Shown here: positions 35,020 through 43,263 of the stretch, piece after piece | How the letters are laid out: every line of letters starts with the position of its first letter | Position numbering within the stretch: the stretch's first letter is position 1 | Assembly: GCF_014873855.1 (NCBI RefSeq) | Contig: NZ_JADBEL010000026.1 | Coordinates: forward strand, 1 to 46,887 | Length of the DNA: 46,887 nt | DNA from: Sporosarcina limicola | GTDB lineage: Bacteria; Bacillota; Bacilli; Bacillales_A; Planococcaceae | Direction: 5' to 3' | Notes under the pieces: model-generated | What the model saw: the letters and a program-made list of their open reading frames with translations, nothing else | Told to the model about the DNA's origin: nothing | Database searches by the model: none | Made by a program: the position numbers and the translations under genes

Positions 35020-35192
35020 CAGACATTCCAATCCCGTATGAGCTTCGCCATTTCGATAAAATGAAATTCCATGACATCTGTCAATTTGAACTTTTCTTTT
35101 CACTTCCGAATAACTGTTTGAATGTATAGTCGATTTTCAGGTCCATCAATTGATGAAGTGGGGCTTGATGATTGAAAAAACAGTTGATACAG

Positions 35193-35236
35193 AAAAAGCC
35201 CCTTGACCGATTTGCTTGGTCAGGGGGATTTTTTCT
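35193..35236 (+). terminator. Terminator-like hairpin, copy 1
   Basis: AAAAAGCCCCTTGACC pairs with GGTCAGGGGGATTTTTT. A closely related hairpin lies at 42414-42456. There is no recognisable gene directly upstream. Confidence 0.75.
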
Positions 35237-36113
35237 TTCTATAGGCTCTTATGGTAAGTATATCCGTCAAGCTTTGGACAGGTAACGCCATCAACAATCG
35301 GACCTTTGAAAGTAGCATTAGCAATCTAGAAATAATTTGGTTAAGTTTGAATAACCTCGCTCTCCTCATTAAAACGAACAAGTGGGTTATTAGAAAAGAA
35401 GTAATTTCTCCGAGTGTAGGCGCATATTATACCAATAATATAAACCTTTAGACACTTGAAATATTGTTAAAACCACGTAACCTATCACACTTTGATATAG
35501 AGGAAATAGTTCTAGGTTTTCGCTATTAGTCTGTTATCACATCCACAGTCGTATCTACAATGCTTTAGGATCCAGTATGTCAATAACTCACATTTCGCCC
35601 TCTCCCAAAGTTGAATTTCACCCCTTTATTTTTTTTTAGGATCCGTATCCAAGACAAACAGCTATCGGTCGCCTAGTTTTTCGCCAGAACCCACTGCTCT
35701 ATTATTTCCTCGTTTTACAGGTAAGCAGATTCATCCAATCCTAAATAACTAAGCACCTTTTTCTGTTTATAGGTGAGCAACCCTCCAAATTGGTGTTGCC
35801 AATATACCTAAAAGTATCAAATGTACAGTATCGCCCGGGGGTGTTAGACATTGAGCGTCTACGGAATTCGAGGTTGTTTGATAATTGTGCCCAGTGGATT
35901 TAAGTAGCATTCTTAATAAATATAATCAATTTTTATGGTCATGTGGTTCATTCCTTCCGTTCGAATAAGTGGATAAATTACTATTCGATAGGCCGGGCTA
36001 AAATACCTTTAAGGGTTGTCTAAGGGTTGTCTAAGGGTGCGGAATGTGAGAATAATGTATAAAGTAGTCCGTTTTTCCCGATAATATTTAAAAACACTTC
36101 AGGTGTGTTGATT
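35237..36113. other. Long region without a recognisable gene
   Basis: About 880 bases with frequent stops in all frames. A 66-codon frame at 35251-35451 has no ribosome site and unconvincing composition. The only structure noted is the 11-base tandem repeat at 36011-36038. Together with the dispersed repeat and terminator to its left, it looks like degenerated accessory DNA. Confidence 0.4.
36011..36038. repeat. 11-base tandem direct repeat, 2.5 copies
   Basis: AAGGGTTGTCT at 36011-36021 and 36022-36032, then AAGGGT. The 11-base spacing places repeats on one face of the helix, so a regulator-binding site for the downstream operon is possible. Confidence 0.6.
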
Positions 36114-36212
36114 ATGAATAAGATTCCAAATGTTCCCGTGATAGTTGGTGCGACTGTTAATATAAGTTTAGTGTTGATAATCGAAATAATTACTTTAAGG
36201 ACTAAACTATGA
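36114..36212 (+). CDS. Possible small membrane peptide (32 aa)
   Basis: ATG preceded by AGGTGTG. It encodes a peptide with one hydrophobic segment (VIVGATVNISLVLIIEIITL) and a basic end (RTKL). It lies just upstream of the SecB-like operon. It may be a real micro-protein or chance. Confidence 0.35.
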   Translation: MNKIPNVPVIVGATVNISLVLIIEIITLRTKL

Positions 36213-36255
36213 TAAAGTAGGAGTTGATAAATATATGTTAAAAGGAGTGATTTTG

Positions 36256-36843
36256 ATGAGTTATCGCTTCAATACGAGAATTAAAAAAAGATATGAATGG
36301 GTCAGTGAACCAGAAAAGACATTTGAAAATGAATATAGTAAGTATCTTCTTACTTCCCTAAATGTTAAAGTAGAACTTAAAAATCTTTTTATTAAGGCTG
36401 AAGAAGCTTTTAAATTTGCTGTTGATTTGCATATCACTATACCTGATGACGGAACAGGTGAATATGAAGAGATTAAATTCAAGGTGCATAATTGTGAATT
36501 ATATATTGAGAATAGATTCAAAACAAAAACTGAGGAAATAATCTATGGAACACTTTTTTCGGAGTCAACTTATGAAAGATTCACTGAGATTGTTGAATCA
36601 TATATGAGTGTAATAAATAGAAGTTACAAAACGGAAATGGAAAATCAACTTTACCAAGTTGAAAGAATAGTGACTGGAATACATGGACTATTAGATGATT
36701 TGCAATTTACACTTGAATTAAATAATTTATTTAATATTAAAAGTACTAAACCTCAAACAAAAGCAACTGGAATTGATTATAGTCATGTTGAATTAGAAAA
36801 GGAAGGATGCAAATTAGATATTAAAGAACCAATTTGTGCATAG
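36256..36843 (+). CDS. Unknown protein, first gene of the SecB-like/nuclease operon
   Basis: A 195-residue soluble protein. ATG 36256 is chosen because AAAGGAG lies eight bases upstream; an in-frame ATG at 36235 lacks a site. The sequence is rich in Lys, Glu and aromatic residues. It has a central beta-rich part (VDLHITIPDDGTGEYEEIKF) and a helical second half with regular heptad-like spacing (TYERFTEIVESYMSVINRSY; METENQLYQVERIV-like stretch). There is no signal peptide, membrane segment or recognisable catalytic motif. The stop is 13 bases before the SecB-like start. No family is recognised. By position it could be a sensor, toxin or specificity partner. Confidence 0.75.
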   Translation: MSYRFNTRIKKRYEWVSEPEKTFENEYSKYLLTSLNVKVELKNLFIKAEEAFKFAVDLHITIPDDGTGEYEEIKFKVHNCELYIENRFKTKTEEIIYGTLFSESTYERFTEIVESYMSVINRSYKTEMENQLYQVERIVTGIHGLLDDLQFTLELNNLFNIKSTKPQTKATGIDYSHVELEKEGCKLDIKEPICA

Positions 36844-36856
36844 GGAGGGGAGTATT

Positions 36857-37270
36857 ATGGAGTTAAATTCGAAAAAATATCAAGACCTAATAAATGATAT
36901 AGATATAGATGAAATTATCCTTAGAAATCTTGCAGTTAATAATCCTTCCGAATTACTCCAAGAGAACATTCAAATATCAACAGAACATAGTATTTCTGAC
37001 TATAGAAGAGAAGGGGATTTATTTAAAGTATTGACGGAGTTTGTTGTAAATGGGACTGGAAGTAGTCAAGATATATTTTCGATTCACTTTACTTTAGAAG
37101 TGGTTTATAAATTAGATAAACAGTATAACTTTGAAAATCAATATTTTGATTTATTTACACAGAATAATGTCCCCGTTAACGTTTGGCCTTTTGCTAGAGA
37201 ATTAGTAAGTAATTTAACAATGAGAATGGGATTACCACCTTTGCTTTTACCAGTATTAAGGGTTAAGTGA
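36857..37270 (+). CDS. SecB-like chaperone
   Basis: A 137-residue protein with the SecB-like pattern. A beta-sheet region (DLFKVLTEFVVNG, FSIHFTLEVVYKLD) leads to the characteristic C-terminal block NVPVNVWPFARELVSNL (105-120), then the proline-rich MGLPPLLLPVLRV. This block corresponds to the LFPYAREVIS...FPPLxLAPVNF signature of SecB. ATG 36857 follows AGGGAGGGGAG. Canonical SecB is absent from most Firmicutes, and no sec genes are near. The neighbours are an unknown protein and a nuclease-like protein, so a dedicated chaperone role (as in toxin-antitoxin-chaperone modules) is inferred. The SecB assignment rests on motif resemblance. Confidence 0.72.
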   Translation: MELNSKKYQDLINDIDIDEIILRNLAVNNPSELLQENIQISTEHSISDYRREGDLFKVLTEFVVNGTGSSQDIFSIHFTLEVVYKLDKQYNFENQYFDLFTQNNVPVNVWPFARELVSNLTMRMGLPPLLLPVLRVK

Positions 37271-37276
37271 GTATTA

Positions 37277-38050
37277 ATGACGACAACGACACATACTCAG
37301 TACATATTGTATAAGCCGAAAAAAGGTATAACATGGGATAACTATGAAATTAATGATTTTATTGTGGGTCTTTTAGAAATTATAGAAAAAAGCAATCAAT
37401 ACTTTCTCGTTATTGCTAATATATTAGAACGCTATAAAAATCCAGATAATGATTCGTCAAGTCAATATGTACGGAATAGAGACCTGGAGGATATTGTCAT
37501 TCGGTATCCAGAAATCAAGGATAACACTGAAAAAACTAAAGAACTTATTCAATTGTTAAACAGTCTATACTCTATGAGTAGTCAATCTATTGGTGATATT
37601 AGAGGGAAAGTACTTGAGGCTATTATTTATAAATATGGCCCGAAAAATTTTGCAATCTCGGCTGATACTGTAAGGTGTTTAGAAGCGATTATCTCATACG
37701 AAACAGAAAATAATATACTTGGTATAAATAACTCTGACTTTGATTTCACTTATCATGACAGTAATGGAATTACATCTTCAATTCCTGATTACATTGAATG
37801 TAAAGCAACTATAGATGGTTCAGTTCAGGTCGGAGTACCAATGAGCGATTTAAAACCTGGGAAGTTAAAGAAGTGGGATTATGCTAAAAGTATTTTTGAA
37901 AGTTTAAAGAAAAATGCAGGAATTGAACCAAATATCTATCTTGCTTGTCTTAATTCTCACATAGCTGATGTTCAAGAACATGTGAATTTAGAGGGGTATA
38001 GTTGTGTTACAATACTTAATAATAAAGAAATATTTCGATTGATAAGATAG
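37277..38050 (+). CDS. PD-(D/E)xK nuclease-like protein
   Basis: A 257-residue protein starting six bases after the SecB-like gene. The C-terminal half has the arrangement of a PD-(D/E)xK core. A helix carries an acidic residue (GKVLEAIIYKYG, E114), followed by DFDFTYH (D154/D156) and the IPDYIECKAT strand, with E174-x-K176 in the catalytic position and D171 close by. A further strand and helix follow (YDYAK/FESL; NIYLACLNSH). The N-terminal ~100 residues are helical and may sense or bind partners. The sequence suggests DNA cleavage, but no named restriction family is recognised. Confidence 0.65.
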   Translation: MTTTTHTQYILYKPKKGITWDNYEINDFIVGLLEIIEKSNQYFLVIANILERYKNPDNDSSSQYVRNRDLEDIVIRYPEIKDNTEKTKELIQLLNSLYSMSSQSIGDIRGKVLEAIIYKYGPKNFAISADTVRCLEAIISYETENNILGINNSDFDFTYHDSNGITSSIPDYIECKATIDGSVQVGVPMSDLKPGKLKKWDYAKSIFESLKKNAGIEPNIYLACLNSHIADVQEHVNLEGYSCVTILNNKEIFRLIR

Positions 38051-38123
38051 TCCCACCCTGAGATTAAGAATATTTAAACTGTCTAACTGAGCGTGTTCAA
38101 AAAGTATGCTTTTATTGAAAAAA
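38051..38123. other. Spacer after the three-gene operon
   Basis: No clear terminator is visible directly after the nuclease-like gene. Confidence 0.25.
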
Positions 38124-38205
38124 CCTCTCCAAATCCACCATACGTAGGGTGGTGTGAGAGGGACAAATGGAGGTTAGTCGCCCTCCCCTATCTCAATTAT
38201 CAATC
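38124..38205 (+). mobile_element. Probable 3' remnant of a group II intron
   Basis: AAACCTCTCC...GGGTGGTGTGAGAGG followed by GGAGGTTAGTCGCCCTCCCCTA resembles the domain V/VI tail of bacterial group II introns. That tail reads GGTGGTGTGAGAGG, then a short stem around GTTAGTCGCC. No reverse transcriptase gene or 5' end is present. The assignment is from memory of the motif. Confidence 0.4.
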
Positions 38206-38485
38206 ACTTCTTCAACCCTATCGTATAACCCGGATTACAATCATCAAGCCCTAATTCCCATTGCAGAGGCAGGGCTTATCTTAGGGGCAAGCAATTTGAA
38301 TTACAATTCCGAGCCAAATAGCATACGTCCATATGCAAGTAAAGCATATAACGAAGTATTAAAATTGAGACTTCTTTAGGAGTGCGGGAGAACTGTTATT
38401 GGTGATAGTATCAAGAATTGATTTCCTTTCTGCTGTATTATCTTGTGACTTTTCAAAGAGTCGCGTCCTTAAAGGGGGAATGCCT
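38206..38485. other. No convincing gene
   Basis: An open frame overlapping 38167-38379 (with IPIAEAGLILGASNLNYN) starts inside the putative intron tail and has no independent ribosome site. It may be a fragment of the intron's former target gene. Confidence 0.3.
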
Positions 38486-38590
38486 ATGCTGAAACAATAT
38501 GTTGGAAAAGTGGAATGCGTACTTGGTAACTGGGTTGTTAAAGCAATTCTCCTGGCATTGAGCGTAGTATTATGTTTCCCGCAGCCCTAA
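38486..38590 (+). CDS. Hydrophobic micro-protein (34 aa), plus strand
   Basis: ATG 38486 is seven bases after AAAGGGGG. The peptide begins MLKQYVGKVECVLGN and has one hydrophobic segment (VVKAILLALSVVLCF) ending in PQP. It converges on another hydrophobic micro-protein 140 bases away. Confidence 0.45.
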   Translation: MLKQYVGKVECVLGNWVVKAILLALSVVLCFPQP

Positions 38591-38680
38591 GAGAGTCTCC
38601 CGGAATATGGTGAAAAGAAAGCGATTATCTAGGTTCATTATGGATAATCATTTTCTGCATTCTTATTTAAGTAGCTGCAC

Positions 38681-38706
38681 CGATTTGCCAATCGGCACCG
38701 CCCGCT
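38681..38706. terminator. Hairpin between two convergent micro-ORFs
   Basis: GCACCGATT, TGCC loop, AATCGGC. It is a stem without a strong T-run and may serve both directions. Confidence 0.4.
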
Positions 38707-38733
38707 AGTCATCCAAATTTACTTTTTATGCCA

Positions 38734-38838
38734 TCATTCAATTAACGTTTTGAACCAGTAAATAAGTAGAACCTTTAAAATCTCCAAAAACCATGTTAAA
38801 ACAAGTAGTAAAACTGTCATTAGTAGTGTTGTTGTCAT
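38734..38838 (-). CDS. Hydrophobic micro-protein (34 aa), minus strand
   Basis: ATG is preceded by CGAGGTGATTGATA, a good site. The peptide MTTTLLMTVLLLVLTWF... is almost wholly hydrophobic with a Lys/Glu-containing end (FKTLIE). The size and composition resemble type I toxins and small phage-derived membrane peptides. Confidence 0.55.
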   Translation of the reverse strand: MTTTLLMTVLLLVLTWFLEILKVLLIYWFKTLIE

Positions 38839-39001
38839 TATCAATCACCTCGTTATGAGGTATTAATCATAGGATAGCTTAATTGTAGGGGATAATACCA
38901 AATGATATAAAGAGGGGGAATAGTTCCTGCTATTTGTTTCCGATGATGCTAATCTATTGGACCAGGCACGCTCAGAACTACGATATGAACTAGCGGTATA
39001 G
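38839..39001. other. Region upstream of the S-layer promoter
   Basis: No gene is seen. AT-rich minus-strand sequence (GGTATTATC, TACAAT) could hold the promoter of the hydrophobic peptide. Confidence 0.25.
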
Positions 39002-39030
39002 TTGCACTAAAATTCTAGTTAAATTATACT
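39002..39030 (+). promoter_or_regulatory. Promoter of the S-layer protein gene
   Basis: TTGCAC (39002-39007), 17-base spacer, TATACT (39025-39030). It would give a leader of about 140 bases, a length common for S-layer mRNAs. Confidence 0.6.
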
Positions 39031-39176
39031 GTTAGTAGTAATAATTTGTATTTTTCAAGTCTCGTGATCGGTGAAAGAAATGTAGATTTTGATTGATAGC
39101 ATCTACTATAGTACTAACAATGTGTAACATTGGAGGGTATACTGGGGATTCTACTAAACTATATGGAGGATTGAAG

Positions 39177-42100
39177 ATGAAAAAATCAAACTATGAAAAA
39201 ATATTCAAAGCTATGTTGGCAACAACAGTCGCGACAGGGGTTTTTGTTGCCGCTGCACCTGTAAATACGATGGCGGCGAAGTCTACATTTTCTGATGTCA
39301 AGGATATCCCAGGTCAGCATTTTTATGAAGCTGTCACGGACTTTTCCGCAAGAGGCATGATTAGTGGGTATTCTGATGGATCATTCAAACCAAATAAAAA
39401 CATTACTCGCCAGGATGCTGCAAAACTCTTAGCTCTTTCGTTAGGCTTGGATACGGTAAACGTCAAGAATCCAGGATTTAAAGATGTTAGCAAAACGAGC
39501 CCAAACTACGGGTATATTGCAGCCCTTGTTGAAGCAGGAATCATTTCGGGTTATGAAGATAATACATTCAAGCCTGATGGTAGTCTGTCAAGGGCACAAA
39601 TGGCGAAAATAATTGTACTCGGCTTTGAATTCGTAGAAAAGGGATCTGTAAAACTTCCGTTTAGCGATATCAATGCTAAGCAATGGCATGTTGAATATGT
39701 CCGGACACTTTATTCTAAAAAAATTACAACTGGTACGACACCTACAAAATTCTCGCCTAACGCGCTCGTGACGCGCGGACAAATGGCTTCATTCGTCTTT
39801 AGAAGTGAAGCAATAACAAAAGTGCCGAAACCAGAACCAAAACCAGAACTAGAACCAAAACCAAAACCAGTTGATGAAGATAAGGTAGCGGTAGAAGCAG
39901 CAGCCAACCAACTAAAAGCTGGTGCAGTAACTGTTTCACGCGGAAACGATGCAACTAATGAAAACAAACTTGTTGCGGTACAAACGTATGTCACTTCACT
40001 TGTCACTGAAAAAGGTGTTGTCGTAAAAGCCGCTACAGGCACTACTGCTGGCAATTATATAATTACACTTACAAAAGGTGAAGCGAAAGTAGATAAAACG
40101 ATTGCTGTAACATTTGACTTTGCAGCGGGCGATCGTTTTGTTACTGAAGTGAAAGCGATTAATGCGAAACAAGTTGAAGTTAAATTTGCAACACCTATTG
40201 TTAAAACAACAGTACTAAACGCTTCGAATGAAGTTCAAAATATGACATTTACGATGGTCACTAGTGCGACTGTAAACCCAGGTCAACTTAAAGGCTCATT
40301 ATCTGAAGATGGTAAAACGTTAACGATTACTGCAAATGGGGTCTTTGATGGCGAGTATGCTTTCAAATCAACGGCTGAAATTAAATCAGTAACAGGTGAA
40401 AAGTTCGAGGAGTATACAGCTATTGTAAAGGCGAATGATAAAGTTGCACCAAAATTCGTTTCAGGATCAGCTGCTGCGAAAACATATACTAATTCGTTTG
40501 CCCTACTTTTCGATGAGCCTGTTAATGCTGCTGGAGTTATCGCGTATGTAAATGATGTGGCAGCGACTGTTTCTAACAATTCTACGAATCCTAATCGTTT
40601 GGATGTCACTGCTAACACACAAGTTATAGCGGGCACTACCGCAACAATTAAATTAACGAATGTAAAAGATTATAATAACAACTTCACATCTCCAAATCCT
40701 GTAGAAACTACACTTACAATTACTGCTGATACAGTTGCTCCAACTGTGTTAAATGTAAAGGTTATAGGAGAAAACAGAGTAGAAATGACGTACGATAAAA
40801 ATATGAACATCGCGTCATTCACAGGAAAGGCTCGTATAGTACAAGCGAATGGAACTGTGACGCATCTTACAGCTTCGGCCGGTACTAATGAGAAAACCGT
40901 TGTCCTAACAGGAGCAGGATTATTTTTCAATGATACTTATAATGCCATTCTATTTGTTGATGCTGACGTGAAAGATACTGTTGGAAACAGTGCAGCTCTA
41001 TATTCATCTAGCGTTACTTTATACAAGGATACTATTGCTCCAGCATTAACAACTGTTGAATTTAAAGACGGTAAAATTGTAGCGAATTTCACTGAAGATA
41101 TTGCAACGGCTGGAAACAATGCAATTACAGTCATTGATCAAACGACAGGTGTTGCAACTTCAGTTTACCTTAATTATTACAGTGCGCAGAATGCAGTGAT
41201 TGCTAACAATACACTAACAATCGCTCACGCTTTGCCAAATGGCACTTATCAATTGCGCCTACCAGCTAACACCGTCGTTGATAAAGCAGGCACGCCTAAT
41301 CCAAATGCGATTGCAACACAAACGTTTATTGTTCAAAATGTAATATCATCGGATACTACACGCCCTGTAGTTAGTGCTGTTACAAACTATCCTGTAGCGA
41401 ATGGAAGAGTTGAACAAACGGCTATTTATACAGTGACTGATGCTGATAGTGGGGTTAACCTAGCTGCCGTTCAAGACATCAATAACTATACTTGGGATGG
41501 AAAAGCATTACCTCTAGGGTCTTATGTAACAACAGTTATCACTGGATCCGCAGATAAAGCTACATCTGTTGCCGTAACCGTACATGTACCATCTGCTAGT
41601 GTACCAACTACCAAAACAGCGACATTTACTGTCAATAACCTTCGAGATAACGCAGGTAACACCATTGCATCTGCCGGAGCGGGTGAGGTTACATTTGTTA
41701 GCAACTACCAAAACTACAACCAACCAGAATTCAATTATGCTAAAATTGATTATGACAACACTTCACTCATACTTGGTTTCAGTGAGGCAATTCACTCTTT
41801 AGATGCAAGCGATTTCGAAATTACACTTAATGGTCACCTTCTAAAGACAAGTTCAATTGCTGCCATTTACCGTTCTAATACAAATTCAAATACAAATTCA
41901 AATACATTTGTCACAAGTATCAACGCCTCTGTCGGTAACGATGTTTGGATTGATGGAAGAACTAGAGATGTCATTTACTTGGACACGAATGGTAACTCAA
42001 GGTATGATACAGGAGACTTACTCCTTGAAGTTGTAGATTCTTCAACTTATAGGTATGATGCAACGAATTCAGTTCTAGTCAATTTGAATGCCAATTATGT

Positions 42101-42200
42101 AACAAGTTTAAGAGTCAAACTTGTTCAAGACAATCATTCACCTGTTCAAGGTTTGCAAGGGAACTATGCTTTATTTAATCGAGAAATCATAGTGAGATAA
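39177..42200 (+). CDS. S-layer protein with three SLH domains
   Basis: A 1007-residue exported protein. ATG 39177 follows GGAGGATTGAAG; an in-frame upstream ATG (39093) would put 28 residues in front of the signal peptide. The signal peptide ends near NTMAA. Three SLH domains (about 35-80, 95-140, 155-205) have the cell-wall-polymer-binding pattern (FSDV, ISGYSDGSFKPNKNITR, GYEDNTFKPDGSLSRAQMA). A Pro-Glu-Lys linker (KPEPKPELEPKPKP) leads to serial beta-sandwich domains rich in Thr, Val and Asn (TADTVAPTVLNVKV, DTIAPALTTVEF repeats). An NTNS tandem occurs near residue 900. It is the likely main surface protein and a plausible acceptor for the glycan locus. That link is inference. Confidence 0.92.
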   Translation: MKKSNYEKIFKAMLATTVATGVFVAAAPVNTMAAKSTFSDVKDIPGQHFYEAVTDFSARGMISGYSDGSFKPNKNITRQDAAKLLALSLGLDTVNVKNPGFKDVSKTSPNYGYIAALVEAGIISGYEDNTFKPDGSLSRAQMAKIIVLGFEFVEKGSVKLPFSDINAKQWHVEYVRTLYSKKITTGTTPTKFSPNALVTRGQMASFVFRSEAITKVPKPEPKPELEPKPKPVDEDKVAVEAAANQLKAGAVTVSRGNDATNENKLVAVQTYVTSLVTEKGVVVKAATGTTAGNYIITLTKGEAKVDKTIAVTFDFAAGDRFVTEVKAINAKQVEVKFATPIVKTTVLNASNEVQNMTFTMVTSATVNPGQLKGSLSEDGKTLTITANGVFDGEYAFKSTAEIKSVTGEKFEEYTAIVKANDKVAPKFVSGSAAAKTYTNSFALLFDEPVNAAGVIAYVNDVAATVSNNSTNPNRLDVTANTQVIAGTTATIKLTNVKDYNNNFTSPNPVETTLTITADTVAPTVLNVKVIGENRVEMTYDKNMNIASFTGKARIVQANGTVTHLTASAGTNEKTVVLTGAGLFFNDTYNAILFVDADVKDTVGNSAALYSSSVTLYKDTIAPALTTVEFKDGKIVANFTEDIATAGNNAITVIDQTTGVATSVYLNYYSAQNAVIANNTLTIAHALPNGTYQLRLPANTVVDKAGTPNPNAIATQTFIVQNVISSDTTRPVVSAVTNYPVANGRVEQTAIYTVTDADSGVNLAAVQDINNYTWDGKALPLGSYVTTVITGSADKATSVAVTVHVPSASVPTTKTATFTVNNLRDNAGNTIASAGAGEVTFVSNYQNYNQPEFNYAKIDYDNTSLILGFSEAIHSLDASDFEITLNGHLLKTSSIAAIYRSNTNSNTNSNTFVTSINASVGNDVWIDGRTRDVIYLDTNGNSRYDTGDLLLEVVDSSTYRYDATNSVLVNLNANYVTSLRVKLVQDNHSPVQGLQGNYALFNREIIVR

Positions 42201-42240
42201 AGAATGGATGCAGGATTTTTTAGAGTGTGATATTTATTGG

Positions 42241-42281
42241 GACGCTTTCTGTTTGATCAGACGGAAGGCGTCTCTTTTTTT
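42241..42281 (+). terminator. Terminator of the S-layer gene
   Basis: GACGC(T)TTC pairs with GAAGGCGTC, followed by TCTTTTTTT. Confidence 0.8.
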
Positions 42282-42380
42282 AAAAAGTATTTGGTTCACT
42301 AACACTTGGATTTTATAAAATTTATAGAATGGAAGATCCTCCTAAACCGGGGGCTTTTTCTATATCGTTCATTCAATTTC

Positions 42381-42403
42381 GTTGTGTGAGTGACTGCCTT
42401 GTG
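42381..42403. repeat. Short dispersed repeat, inverted copy
   Basis: GTTGTGTGAGTGACTGCC, the reverse of the 34996 element. Confidence 0.4.
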
Positions 42404-42413
42404 GTATTGACAG

Positions 42414-42456
42414 AAAAAGCCCCTTGACTGAAAATTGGTCAGGGGACTTTTTTTGT
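42414..42456 (+). terminator. Terminator-like hairpin, copy 2
   Basis: AAAAAGCCCCTTGACT pairs with GGTCAGGGGACTTTTTTT. It is nearly the same as the hairpin at 35193, including the flanking TTGA-CAG. It has no gene directly upstream. Confidence 0.75.
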
Positions 42457-42557
42457 ACCAACCTCTTGTTTCCAGTGATGCATTGAGTCATAGACACTTT
42501 TTAGCAATACAAGCGTGTGATTGAGAAAAGAACTACCTACAAGTGTATATTTATAGA

Positions 42558-42644
42558 GGGATTTTCCTTTCATCGGGGTCTAATATGACGGCAGAGGAAC
42601 AGGAGAAAGTTATTGCAGTTTTGCTAAGTGAATTATATTGGTGA
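42558..42644 (+). pseudogene. Duplicated 3' end of the PglE/EpsN-like aminotransferase
   Basis: 28 codons reading GIFLSSGSNMTAEEQEKVIA... match the last 28 residues of the 31332 gene (GICLPSGSNMTVEEQERVIA...) with five or six changes. The similarity continues into the following terminator region (to about 42716). No upstream part of an aminotransferase is present. It is a diverged fragment of a second copy. Confidence 0.85.
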
Positions 42645-42794
42645 GAAAAGAGGAGCGTCCATCCATTTCCCATCTGTCAAGCAGAGAGGAAGGGAATGGG
42701 GGCGGTTATTTTTATAGTGCAATTATACTACTATTTTGTTATAATAAACAGAATAAATAGTATGGTAAAAATGACACTATGGGGGAGCGCAATT

Positions 42795-43046
42795 ATGAAT
42801 TTACATGTTGTAATAGGGGATAACCGCTACACGCAACAACTTTTGGATCGATTAAATGAGAAAGACAATGGCATTATCGTGATTGCTGACCCGAAATACA
42901 AGGGAATAAAAAGGGGTGACGGGGTGACGTATGTCTGTATGAGTTATGTGAAAGAGGTTGCGGATCTCCATGAGAAGATTTATGTCTACACGTGCACATT
43001 CGAGGGCAAAGAGTTCAAGCGATGGAGAAAAAGAAGGGCACAGTGA
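42795..43046 (+). CDS. Unknown small protein (83 aa)
   Basis: ATG 42795, seven bases after GGGGGAG, is the best start; an in-frame upstream ATG at 42696 would add a hydrophobic stretch and has no good site. The protein looks like a small alpha/beta domain (NLHVVIGDNRYTQQLLDRL, NGIIVIADPKYKG, GVTYVCMSYV) ending in a very basic tail (KRWRKRRAQ). A TATAAT lies at 42740-42745. It may be the N-terminal part of a larger nucleotide-binding protein. No family is recognised. Confidence 0.55.
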   Translation: MNLHVVIGDNRYTQQLLDRLNEKDNGIIVIADPKYKGIKRGDGVTYVCMSYVKEVADLHEKIYVYTCTFEGKEFKRWRKRRAQ

Positions 43047-43263
43047 AAATGCCATTGTAGATTATGCAGTAATGGAAGTTGAATGGAGTATATATAAAAG
43101 GAAGTGCTTGTAGTAATGATAAAAGCGCAAGTACAAAAACTAAAGGTAGAACTGGAAAAACGCTTAGGTTGATCTCAACAGTTCATTCGGTATTATTTAC
43201 AGCCACAATTTGTGTAGGATTTGAAGTAACTGGATGAGAATTTGGCATCCGACACACGAGAAA

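Noticed and set aside
34990..35150. Open stretch reading LQTRAGHSRNSDIPIPYELRH
   Set aside because: Briefly considered as an integrase or transposase fragment. There is no start and no diagnostic catalytic motif, and part of it is the dispersed repeat.
35251..35451. 66-codon plus-strand frame
   Set aside because: No ribosome site, no recognisable features, and the surrounding 900 bases look non-coding.
39710..40054. 114-codon minus-strand frame inside the S-layer gene
   Set aside because: Antisense of a low-complexity Pro-Glu-Lys linker and Thr/Val-rich repeats; no ribosome site.
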